Assembly: GCA_959020865.1 (NCBI GenBank)
Contig: CAUEUD010000197.1
Coordinates: 1-6,617, forward strand
Origin: Eubacterium limosum
Lineage (GTDB): Bacteria > Bacillota > Clostridia > Eubacteriales > Eubacteriaceae
Length of the DNA stretch: 6,617 nt
Direction of reading: 5' to 3'
The position numbers and the translations under genes were made by a program. This document shows, one piece after another, positions 1 to 6,617 of the stretch; positions within the stretch are counted from its first letter, which is position 1, and every line of letters begins with the position of its first letter. The notes beneath the pieces are model-generated. The model did not search any database, was not told where the DNA came from, and saw only the letters and a list, made by a program, of their open reading frames with translations.

Positions 1-56
1 TTCATAATATCGTTAGGACAACAACAATATACGACGGTTCATCTATAAAGCGTTAT

Positions 57-95
57 AAACCAACCCGTATCGCCGCGATACGGGTTGGTTTTCTT
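57..95 (+). terminator. Strong Rho-independent terminator hairpin, possibly bidirectional
   Basis: Bases 57-72 and 76-91 form a perfect 16-bp inverted repeat (core ACCAACCCGTATCG) around a 3-base loop. On the plus strand it is followed by TTTTCTT, and on the minus strand by only TTT then ATAA. The better T-tract therefore lies on the plus strand, suggesting it ends a gene entering from the left and convergent with addBA. The run of A's before the stem lets it also serve as the final stop for minus-strand transcripts leaving addA. The hairpin is certain; its direction is inferred. Confidence 0.75.
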
Positions 96-98
96 CGA

Positions 99-122
99 GA
101 CGTAACGTTTCGTTACATCCTT
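99..122. repeat. Left copy of a 24-base palindromic direct repeat
   Basis: Its core is GTAACGTTTCGTTAC, a perfect 6-bp inverted repeat (102-107 with 111-116) around TTT. The 24 bases match 363-386 at 22 of 24 positions in the same orientation. It lies a few bases beyond the strong terminator hairpin. Function is unknown; it may be the boundary of a repeat unit or a protein-binding palindrome. Confidence 0.75.
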
Positions 123-131
123 CAGCGTATC

Positions 132-158
132 AAAAAAATTCAAGAGACGGAGCCTCTT
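132..158 (-). terminator. Candidate Rho-independent terminator downstream of addA
   Basis: On the minus strand AAGAGG and TCTCTT pair (five Watson-Crick pairs and one G-U) around a 5-base loop, then GAA and seven T's (plus-strand A's at 132-138). The stem is short and AT-rich, so it is a weak terminator at best. It sits about 235 bases after the addA stop and could end the addBA message before the stronger hairpin at 57-91. Confidence 0.4.
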
Positions 159-362
159 ACCTAAGGAAGAAAAAAGCGTCCTGCGGGTACTGTCTTTACA
201 CCTGTATCTTCTTCAATAAAACAGATGTCTGATCTCTCCAGTGTCCGGCGTTTCCTTTAAAAGCGACACGATTCCTGGCCGTTTGCCGCAGCGCCTGTGC
301 CTTTTTTCTTATCTGGATAAAAGGCACAGCCTCGGACTGCGCCACTTTTTTAACATTCTGAG

Positions 363-386
363 GACGTAACGTTTCATTACACCCTT
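363..386. repeat. Right copy of the 24-base palindromic direct repeat, next to the addA stop
   Basis: It matches 99-122 at 22 of 24 positions (differences at 376 and 382). The core here is GTAACGTTTCATTAC. The single change inside the palindrome leaves a G-U pair in minus-strand RNA but would be an A-C mismatch in plus-strand RNA. The copy lies five bases past the addA stop codon, so it would be in the 3' end of the addBA transcript. Confidence 0.75.
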
Positions 387-391
387 ATTTT

Positions 392-3300
392 TTAACGGTC
401 CACCTTTATCTGCTCTCCCATGACCACCAGGCAGAGAATCCGCTCGGCGACGGGCATACCGGTCAGGTTGGCCAGGGCTTCGGCGTAGAAGTTAATCTGG
501 AGACGGTACTGGTCGATGAGCTGTTTCCGGCTGGCTTCACCAAAGTAGCGGTCGGTCTTGTAGTCTAACAGAATCCATTTTCTGTTTTCCTCAAAGCAGC
601 AGTCAATCATCCCCTGTACCACCAGCGGGGTGCCGGCATGCTGCCAGTCCGGCACCACCTTTCTGGGGTCATACTGGTAATTGAAGGGCACTTCCCGACG
701 CACATGCTCTGCGGCCAGCATGCGCCTTCCCAGATCAGACTGGAAAAACCTGCGGATGACCTCAAGGTCGATGGTCTCAGCCAGCTCTGGCAGCAGGAGT
801 TCTTCGGTGACGAGCCTTTGCCGCTCTTCCTTAAGCAGTCCATCAAGGGCCCCGGTATCTCCTGCCACAGCGCGCAGCTTATCAAGGGGCAGGCTCTGCA
901 TCATAAAATGCAGGGCGGTACCCTTTTCTGCGCCGGTAATTTCCCGGGCGTCGGCCACCATAAAGGACGGCAGCGCCACACGTTCAGGGATTTCCGGAAC
1001 GCCCAGGGCCTCGGCCTGGATTCTCAGCCTTTTGACCTCGGTGACAGTCATTTTACCGGGCAGCTCCTGTTGTCCCTCAAAGGGATAACGGTAGTTCAGG
1101 CGGCGGCAGACCTCCTGCCACATGGCCTCTGAGGGCGCCTGAGCCTCCTCGATCAGCTCCTCGACCGTATCCTCTGAGACATGGTGCTTCAGGCTCTGCT
1201 CTGCCGTATAAAAATAGACATCATAGCTTGGCAGACTCAGGTGGCGCCGTTTTTCCTCCTCGGCAATCTCCGGCGCGCTGTTTCTTAAAAGCGCCTGCAT
1301 GATCCAGTCCAAAAGCCCGCCTGCTTTTTTGAGATGGTACAGATCGCCGGAGCCTGACCAGGCGGTCAGCCTGGATTCCAGATTTTTGACCATGCCCACC
1401 ACCACCAGGCTTTCACGGGCGCGGGTCATGGCGACATAGAGCAGCCGCATTTCCTCGGACAGGGTTTCCATCTCGTTTTTCTCAAGGCAGATGCTCTTGG
1501 CCAGCGTGGGCATTTTTGCCCTCAGCTCCAGATTAATGTAATCCGGGCAGATGCCCAGATCCTTGTGGAACAGGATATCCCGGTTGCGGGTGCGCTTGTT
1601 GAACAGCTTGCCGGTACCGGACAGGAAAACCACTGGAAACTCCAGCCCCTTGCTCTTGTGGATGGTCATGATGCGCACCACATTCTCGCTCTCACTGAGC
1701 ACACCGGGCGGAGACAGATCATACTTGTGCTTTTTCATGCGCTCGATAAACCGGATAAAGTAGAACAGGCCGCGCAGGGTGGAGCGCTTATAGTCTCCGG
1801 CGCGTTTCAGGAGCACCCGCAGATTGTTCTGCCGCTGCTCACCGCCGGGCAGAGCGCCCACAAAATGGTAGTAGCCTGTGTCCAGGTACAGCTTCCACAG
1901 AAAATCCTCGATGTCCATGACCCGCGAATCCCACTGCCAGGCGTCAAGCCTTTGGTAGAAAGCTTTCAGTTTGGCGGCCAGCGCGTCCTCACGCTCATCT
2001 TTGTATTTTTCCGCTGCGGCGTAGTAGCTTCCCTCTTTTTGAAACAGGCGGATTTCGGTACACTCTTCGGTGCCAAAATCGCCGATGGGCGAGGTCATCA
2101 CGCTGAGCAGCGGCAGATCCTGATGGTGGTTGTCGATGAGATTTAAAAGGTTCATCACCACACCGATTTCCATGGACTCGTAATACTGCTCGCCGCCGTC
2201 AAAATAGGCAGGAATCCCCAGTTCTGAAAAGATTTTGGCGTAGACGTCGCCCCGTCCGGCCACTGAGCGCATCAGCACGCCGATATCACGGTACTGAAGC
2301 AGGCGGCTGCCGCCGGTTTTGGTATCGTAAAAAGGTTTTCCCACCCGGCTTTGTATCTCTCTTGCGATAAAGCGCGCTTCCATCTCCACTGCGGGCATCT
2401 CGCCTACAATGGGGTCGGTATCCTCATCGGTTTTATTTTCGATGACATGCACCTGGGTTTTGACATAGGGCCCCTCGTTATCCAGGCCTTTGTAAAGCCG
2501 CGCCCGCCCGTCATACTCGATCTCGCCCAGCGCCGGGCTCATAATGGCCTCGAACACTGTGTTGACGCCGTCCACCACGCCCTGGCAGCTTCTGAAGTTC
2601 TGGCTCAGGGTAATGAGGTCGTTGAGCGCGTCGGTTTCCTGGCTGAAGGCATGATACTTTCCGATGAAAATCGTGGGGTCGGCCAGACGGAAGCGGTAAA
2701 TGCTCTGTTTGACGTCCCCGACCATAAAGTAATTATCGTCCCGGACAATCCGCTTGATGATGGCCTCCTGCATATCGTTGGTATCCTGATATTCGTCCAG
2801 AAAAACGTACGCATACTGCTCGCGCACCTCCGCCGCAATGGCCGGATTCTGTAAAATACGCAGGGTGCTCTGCTCAAGGTCGTTGAAATCCAGCAGGTCT
2901 TTTTCTGCTTTTTTAAGCTGATATTTTTTCTGGAAATCCCTTGTCAGCGCCACCAGGTCTGCCATGGGGCGTTTCATCTCCGCCAGCTGGGCAAGGGCCT
3001 CTGTGAGGTCAAGATTCAGCCGTTTCTGCAGTCCCTGAACGATGCCCTTGGCTTCGTTTCGCAGATCCTTGATGTGGTCACTGGTCTCGGCGTCGGCCTT
3101 TTTATTGCCGCTGTAGCGGGCAAAGCGGATACCGGAAAGGGCGTTTCTGAAATCGTCATAGCCCTCCTCCAGCGCGTCGATGGCAAGCCCCACAGCGAAA
3201 AAATCCTCCTGAAGCTGGGCGGCGGTTTTCTCAAAGCCCTCGGTGTCCCGGCACAGGGCGTATGCCCTCTCCAGAAGCTCGTAAGCCCCCTCCATATCGG

Positions 3301-3964
3301 TGCGGATCAGGCTGTCCAGCTCCCGCCCCCAGGGGCTTTTCCAAAACCCTCCGGCGTCCAGCCCAAAATAGGACAGCGCGCGCGCGCACCACTTTTCAGA
3401 ATCCGGCTGCGTCACGAGAAAATAGTGAAAATTTTCCACCAGACTCTTGAGCTCCCGGTCGTCCCGATTGCCGGTAAACATATCCACCAGATGGCTGAAG
3501 GGCGTCTCGCCATCCTCTGGTATCTCCTGATATTTTTCCTCAAAGAGGTCCTCCAGGGCTTCCTGAACCATGATGGAGAGCTCGGTCTCGTTGCCCAGCT
3601 TAAATTCCGGGTCGATGCCGCCCTCCTGAAAGTAGTCCCTGACCAGACGGCTGCAAAAAGCATGGAGGGTGGAGATGGAGGCCGCGCCCAGGCGGCTGAT
3701 CTGCGCGATGACAAAATCCGAATCCACGTCCTCCTTCTCAAGCTCCGCCATGAGGGCAGCGCTCAGACGCTCCTTCATTTCCGCCGCCGCGGACCGGGTA
3801 AAGGTAAGCACCAGCAAAGCGTCCACACTGGTCTTTTCCTCTACCACAATGCGGCGGATACGCTCGATGAGCAGCGCGGTTTTGCCCGAACCGGCCGCTG
3901 CGGACACCAGCAGGTTTTTCTTTCTGGTCTCAATGGCTCTCAGCTGATCCTCAGTCCATCTCAT
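392..3964 (-). CDS. addA: ATP-dependent helicase/nuclease subunit A (AddA), complete
   Basis: AddA is the motor subunit of AddAB. It unwinds double-strand DNA ends by ATP-driven 3'-5' translocation and cuts one strand for RecA-dependent repair in the cytoplasm. The 1190-residue product shows every SF1A motif: Walker A AAAGSGKT (residues 22-29), motif Ia TFTRSAAAEM (54-63), Walker B DEYQDTN (390-396), motif III GDVKQSIYRFR (416-426), motif IV QNFRS (455-459), motif V TIHKSKGLEFP (767-777) and motif VI YVAMTRAR (843-850). A C-terminal RecB-family nuclease domain follows, with His1019, Asp1121 (GMID), Asp1134 and Lys1136 (LLDYKTD), and Gln1148/Tyr1153. From memory, Bacillus subtilis AddA has about 1230 residues, so the length is normal. 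The ATG is fixed by AAGGAGG eight bases upstream. It overlaps the addB end by 14 bases, implying translational coupling. No frameshift or missing catalytic residue was seen. PcrA/UvrD is excluded by the size and the nuclease domain, and RecB by the adjacent addB. Confidence 0.98.
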   Translation of the reverse strand: MRWTEDQLRAIETRKKNLLVSAAAGSGKTALLIERIRRIVVEEKTSVDALLVLTFTRSAAAEMKERLSAALMAELEKEDVDSDFVIAQISRLGAASISTLHAFCSRLVRDYFQEGGIDPEFKLGNETELSIMVQEALEDLFEEKYQEIPEDGETPFSHLVDMFTGNRDDRELKSLVENFHYFLVTQPDSEKWCARALSYFGLDAGGFWKSPWGRELDSLIRTDMEGAYELLERAYALCRDTEGFEKTAAQLQEDFFAVGLAIDALEEGYDDFRNALSGIRFARYSGNKKADAETSDHIKDLRNEAKGIVQGLQKRLNLDLTEALAQLAEMKRPMADLVALTRDFQKKYQLKKAEKDLLDFNDLEQSTLRILQNPAIAAEVREQYAYVFLDEYQDTNDMQEAIIKRIVRDDNYFMVGDVKQSIYRFRLADPTIFIGKYHAFSQETDALNDLITLSQNFRSCQGVVDGVNTVFEAIMSPALGEIEYDGRARLYKGLDNEGPYVKTQVHVIENKTDEDTDPIVGEMPAVEMEARFIAREIQSRVGKPFYDTKTGGSRLLQYRDIGVLMRSVAGRGDVYAKIFSELGIPAYFDGGEQYYESMEIGVVMNLLNLIDNHHQDLPLLSVMTSPIGDFGTEECTEIRLFQKEGSYYAAAEKYKDEREDALAAKLKAFYQRLDAWQWDSRVMDIEDFLWKLYLDTGYYHFVGALPGGEQRQNNLRVLLKRAGDYKRSTLRGLFYFIRFIERMKKHKYDLSPPGVLSESENVVRIMTIHKSKGLEFPVVFLSGTGKLFNKRTRNRDILFHKDLGICPDYINLELRAKMPTLAKSICLEKNEMETLSEEMRLLYVAMTRARESLVVVGMVKNLESRLTAWSGSGDLYHLKKAGGLLDWIMQALLRNSAPEIAEEEKRRHLSLPSYDVYFYTAEQSLKHHVSEDTVEELIEEAQAPSEAMWQEVCRRLNYRYPFEGQQELPGKMTVTEVKRLRIQAEALGVPEIPERVALPSFMVADAREITGAEKGTALHFMMQSLPLDKLRAVAGDTGALDGLLKEERQRLVTEELLLPELAETIDLEVIRRFFQSDLGRRMLAAEHVRREVPFNYQYDPRKVVPDWQHAGTPLVVQGMIDCCFEENRKWILLDYKTDRYFGEASRKQLIDQYRLQINFYAEALANLTGMPVAERILCLVVMGEQIKVDR

Positions 3965-6617
3965 TGTCTTTGCCTCCTTCCTTTATTCTCTGGATAAACT
4001 CATCCCGCGAAATGCTGGTGCGCAGCACGTCGTAGGACGCCCTGCCGATGCTCTCGTCGAACTGGCAGATGCCCTTGTAAGGGCAGTGCTCGCAGCCGGT
4101 TTCTTTGCCCTTTTTATAGGGGCGGACCGCAATATCGCCGCCCAGTATTTTTTCGGTCATCTCGATAATCACGCGCTTCACGTAGTCCAGCAGATCCTCA
4201 AACTCATCCCGGCTCAGCTTGGAGTTCCGGGATTTCAGGCTGATGACCTCAGAATCCTTATCGGCTTCTGCGTCCATGGCTTTGGTAAAACGCGGGTCAT
4301 CCAGATAGATGCCGTTAAGCTTAAAGGAATCGTTGAGGGCCGCGGTCAGTGTTTCCGGGTCGAGCTTGCTTACCTGGAGCATGGGATCGTCCACGTGAAA
4401 ATAGAAGGTGCCGCCCGGGATCAGGTTGTCGCCCTCCAGAATCTCAAGCCCGGCCTCCATATAGACGGCCAGCTGAAGCGACAGGCCGTAATAGATCTCC
4501 GCCAGATTCAGGGTCTTATTGCCGGATTTATAGTCGATGACCTTCACAAAGGTGTCGCCCTCGCGCTGGTAGACGTCGATGCGGTCAATGACGCCGCGCA
4601 CTTTGACGGTCTCCTCAAAGCTGGGCAGCTCTAAAATCTGGCTGAACTGCTGCTCGCTGTATTTAAAGTCAAATTCACCGCGGCGCATATGGTCCACCAG
4701 CACGCGGACTGTGCGCTTGCTCACCCGGCGCAGCTTGCGGCCGAGATACTGGTACTGGCCAGTGCTGTTAAACACCTGATGCCTGACCTGCGGCAGGGTT
4801 TCGTCCAGAATGGCGTCCACCATGGCGTCAGTCTTTTCCTGACTCAGATCCTTGACGGAAACCTGCTCCCGCTCGGCCTCCTTATAGACTGCGTCGATGA
4901 GATGATGCAGCACGGTGCCGATGTCCGGCGGCTCCACCTCGTACTCCTGTCTGGGCACGGGCCTCAGGCCATACGCCACATAGTGGGAGAAGGGGCACTT
5001 GCGGTAGAGTTCCAGACGCGACACGCTGGCCTGAATGGGCGGTTCAAAGAGCCGGATGGCCTGCCCCTGGCTCAGTCGGTCATCCACACCGTCGTAATCC
5101 AGAGCCTCCTGAATCTGCCGGAAAGCGGTGTGATAGCGGGCGTTTTCATCATACCATTTACCGACAGCCTGCCAGAGACGCCTGGTCTCCTCTGGCACAA
5201 CCGTGCCCTTTCCATAGCGCAGCTCCCGCAGATGGTCGATAAGGCAGGAGATGGTGCCCCTCGGGGTCGCCACGGCTTCCCATTCCTTTGAGAGGGTGTT
5301 TTCCAGAGCGCTTGTGATGGTCAGCTTTGGAAAAACCGCCTGTATCCTGGGGATGAGCGGGGATACCGGAATGGTGCTGCCCTCGGCGTCCGCCATGGCA
5401 TAGGACAGGTACAGATAATCGCTGGGCGCGGCGAAAAGGGTGTAGAGCAGAAAATCCTCCTGAGCCCGTCTGAAATCACTGTTGTCCTGGAGCTCCATCT
5501 CCTGTTTTCGCAGCTGACTGCGCTCACGCTCCGACAAAAGGTTAAAAGAAGGACTGTTTGCCGGGATGACACCCTCATTCATGCCAAAGACCAGCAGGGC
5601 TTTCATCTCTGTATGGCGGCTGCGCATCAGGTCAGTGATGTTGACCACATCCTGGCGGCTGGGGATCACGCCCACAGTGTAGGACTGGAAGCCTCCGCTC
5701 AGCACCGAAATGTATTCCTCCAGGGTGGTGCTCTCACCACCCATGGTGCTGTTGATCTGGTCAAACACCTCCATGAGAATGTTCCAGATCTGGTTGTAAA
5801 GGCCCATGCTGTCAAAATCGCCCCGCTCCCGCAGCGCTTCGCTCAGACAGTCAATGGTTTCTGGCGCATTGATATCCTCCAAAAAATGCACCAGGCTTCT
5901 GGTTTTATCCGCGTAGGTTCTCGATTTTCTCAGACTTTTGCGCAGCGTCATAAAAGGGGCCATGAGCCGCTCACGGCTCGCGTTCAGCGCCTCCAGCGAC
6001 ACCGCCTCATTGGCGCTTGGGCGATCAAAGGGCTTCTCCCAGGCGTTTCCGCGGATGCCATACTCGATCACATAGTTCTCAAGCTCCTGGGCTTCCTCAG
6101 GCGTGATGGGCGCAAACCCGGTTTTGACAAAGGTGAAGATATCCTCATAGGCATAGTGACTCCGGTTCGTCTCAAGCGCTGCCAGCACCGCCTCCAGAAA
6201 GTTGTTCTCTGTGACCTTTTTCACATCGTCCCAAAAAAAGGGGATGCCATACTCCGAAAAGGCCCGCTTGATGGCGCCGCCGTAGGTATCCATATCGCCG
6301 GCGAGCACCACGATATCCTGATAGCGGAAACCCCGCTCCCGCACCAGCTCCACGATTTTCTGAGCGCCCTTTTCCACCTCGTTCCAGATGTTTTTGCACT
6401 GAACCACTGCCAGATCCCCGGGTTCCTCTTCATAAGGCCGGGGCCGCAGGGCAAAGAGATTCTGCTCCAGATAGTCAAGACCTGAAACCGCCGGCCGCGC
6501 TGCCGCCTCCAGATTGACGATCTCCGCCTCAAAACCCAGATCATTGGCGATTTTCTCAATCCGCTTCAGCGTCTCGCCCGGCACATAAAAGGCCGACGCG
6601 TCCGGCGCGTTCTTATC
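3951..6617 (-). CDS. addB: ATP-dependent helicase/deoxyribonuclease subunit B (AddB), N-terminus cut by window edge
   Basis: AddB is the second subunit of AddAB. It carries a RecB-type nuclease that cuts the strand opposite to AddA's and an inactive helicase-like core that binds Chi in studied homologues. The frame is open to the last base, so 888 codons are visible, and comparison with the usual ~1150 residues suggests about 250 N-terminal residues are missing, including any Walker A motif. A GTG at 6582-6584 is internal (upstream codons read DKNAPDASAFY), not a start. Visible marks, numbered from that GTG, are VFGMNEGVIP (332-341), typical of AddB, and nuclease motifs GTVLHH (556-561), GVIDRID (664-670), IDYKSG (683-688) and Gln704/Tyr708. 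Four cysteines match the 4Fe-4S staple around the nuclease domain: Cys530 (YRKCPFSHY) and a C-x2-C-x5-C set at 831, 834 and 840. The stop codon lies inside addA. Nothing in the visible part looks degraded. Confidence 0.97.
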   Translation of the reverse strand, partial: DKNAPDASAFYVPGETLKRIEKIANDLGFEAEIVNLEAAARPAVSGLDYLEQNLFALRPRPYEEEPGDLAVVQCKNIWNEVEKGAQKIVELVRERGFRYQDIVVLAGDMDTYGGAIKRAFSEYGIPFFWDDVKKVTENNFLEAVLAALETNRSHYAYEDIFTFVKTGFAPITPEEAQELENYVIEYGIRGNAWEKPFDRPSANEAVSLEALNASRERLMAPFMTLRKSLRKSRTYADKTRSLVHFLEDINAPETIDCLSEALRERGDFDSMGLYNQIWNILMEVFDQINSTMGGESTTLEEYISVLSGGFQSYTVGVIPSRQDVVNITDLMRSRHTEMKALLVFGMNEGVIPANSPSFNLLSERERSQLRKQEMELQDNSDFRRAQEDFLLYTLFAAPSDYLYLSYAMADAEGSTIPVSPLIPRIQAVFPKLTITSALENTLSKEWEAVATPRGTISCLIDHLRELRYGKGTVVPEETRRLWQAVGKWYDENARYHTAFRQIQEALDYDGVDDRLSQGQAIRLFEPPIQASVSRLELYRKCPFSHYVAYGLRPVPRQEYEVEPPDIGTVLHHLIDAVYKEAEREQVSVKDLSQEKTDAMVDAILDETLPQVRHQVFNSTGQYQYLGRKLRRVSKRTVRVLVDHMRRGEFDFKYSEQQFSQILELPSFEETVKVRGVIDRIDVYQREGDTFVKVIDYKSGNKTLNLAEIYYGLSLQLAVYMEAGLEILEGDNLIPGGTFYFHVDDPMLQVSKLDPETLTAALNDSFKLNGIYLDDPRFTKAMDAEADKDSEVISLKSRNSKLSRDEFEDLLDYVKRVIIEMTEKILGGDIAVRPYKKGKETGCEHCPYKGICQFDESIGRASYDVLRTSISRDEFIQRIKEGGKDNEMD
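3973..3979 (-). promoter_or_regulatory. Ribosome binding site of addA, inside the addB coding sequence
   Basis: The minus strand reads AAGGAGG, a full match to the anti-Shine-Dalgarno, eight bases before the addA ATG. It lies within the last codons of addB (the Lys-Glu-Gly-Gly-Lys stretch). It decides the addA start and, with the 14-base gene overlap, supports reinitiation by ribosomes finishing addB. The sequence is seen directly; coupling is inferred. Confidence 0.9.

Larger units (their letters stand above)
96..391. other. Intergenic region downstream of addA; no supported gene, but repeat-bounded and rich in inverted repeats
   Basis: This gene-free stretch separates addA from whatever lies to the left. 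It is visibly more AT-rich than the flanking genes. It holds the two 24-base repeats at its ends, the weak terminator at 132-158, an 8-bp inverted repeat (198-205 with 221-228, one G-U in minus-strand RNA), and an 11-bp perfect inverted repeat (295-305 with 319-329) extended by CGCAG/CTGCG (287-291 with 337-341). A 49-codon GTG-initiated minus-strand frame (196-345) crosses it but has no ribosome binding site, so I do not call it a gene. No tRNA, transposase fragment or CRISPR repeat was seen. I also see no convincing promoter. Confidence 0.6.

Noticed and set aside
1..30. Promoter-like TTGTTG and TATTAT on the minus strand
   Set aside because: The spacing of the hexamers is about 12 bases, too short for a sigma-70-type promoter, and no downstream gene is visible.
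190..239. Resemblance to a glycine riboswitch aptamer on the minus strand (GGAGAGA, then GAAG, then CAGG followed by AAAGACAG)
   Set aside because: The motif order is suggestive, but the GAAG context and the P1 pairing do not fit well, the alternative hairpin 198-228 uses the same bases, and no glycine-related gene follows. A covariance-model search would settle it.
3074..3997. Long plus-strand open frame opposite addA (307 codons)
   Set aside because: It lies antisense to conserved AddA motifs, has low-complexity His/Leu/Gln-rich content typical of an opposite-strand shadow in GC-rich DNA, and has no recognisable domain.
6233..6239. Run of seven A's (T's on the coding strand) in addB as a programmed frameshift site
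   Set aside because: The zero frame continues unbroken through conserved AddB sequence, and there is no sign of a functional alternative product.
5613..6485. Long plus-strand open frame opposite addB (290 codons)
   Set aside because: It is a shadow of the conserved addB frame with no recognisable domain; the minus-strand frame explains the region.
6582..6584. GTG as the start of addB
   Set aside because: The frame stays open upstream to the window edge with plausible AddB sequence, and starting here would drop the N-terminal region the family normally has. It is an internal valine codon.

Overview
The window is almost entirely one operon segment on the minus strand: the end of addB followed by a complete addA. 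These encode the two subunits of the AddAB helicase-nuclease, the recombinational repair enzyme that takes the place of RecBCD in most Bacillota. The AddB type with an iron-sulfur cysteine set, the strong AAGGAGG ribosome binding site and the addB-addA gene order point to a Bacillota genome, probably a Clostridia lineage of moderate to fairly high G+C. I have a weak impression of a Eubacterium-like relative but cannot support a species from sequence alone.

Layout. Positions 3951-6617 hold addB, which runs off the right edge and lacks its N-terminal part, roughly a quarter of the protein. Positions 392-3964 hold complete addA. The two genes overlap by 14 bases, and the addA ribosome binding site lies inside the last codons of addB, so translation is very likely coupled. 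Positions 1-391 contain no gene I can support. This stretch is more AT-rich and carries a strong 16-bp terminator hairpin near the left edge, a pair of near-identical 24-base palindromic repeats 264 bases apart, and between the repeats several inverted repeats plus a block that is open in at least one frame on both strands.

How the genes work together. AddA supplies the SF1A (UvrD/RecB-type) helicase motor and one RecB-family nuclease domain. AddB supplies a second nuclease domain stapled by a 4Fe-4S cluster, plus a helicase-like core that in studied homologues recognises Chi. Together they unwind and trim double-strand ends and hand 3' single strands to RecA. All catalytic motifs visible in the two proteins are intact.

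The coding part is ordinary core genome, and I found no new enzymatic system there. The only material worth a second look is the repeat-bounded, structured intergenic block immediately downstream of addA, which may be a dispersed repeat or a structured RNA.
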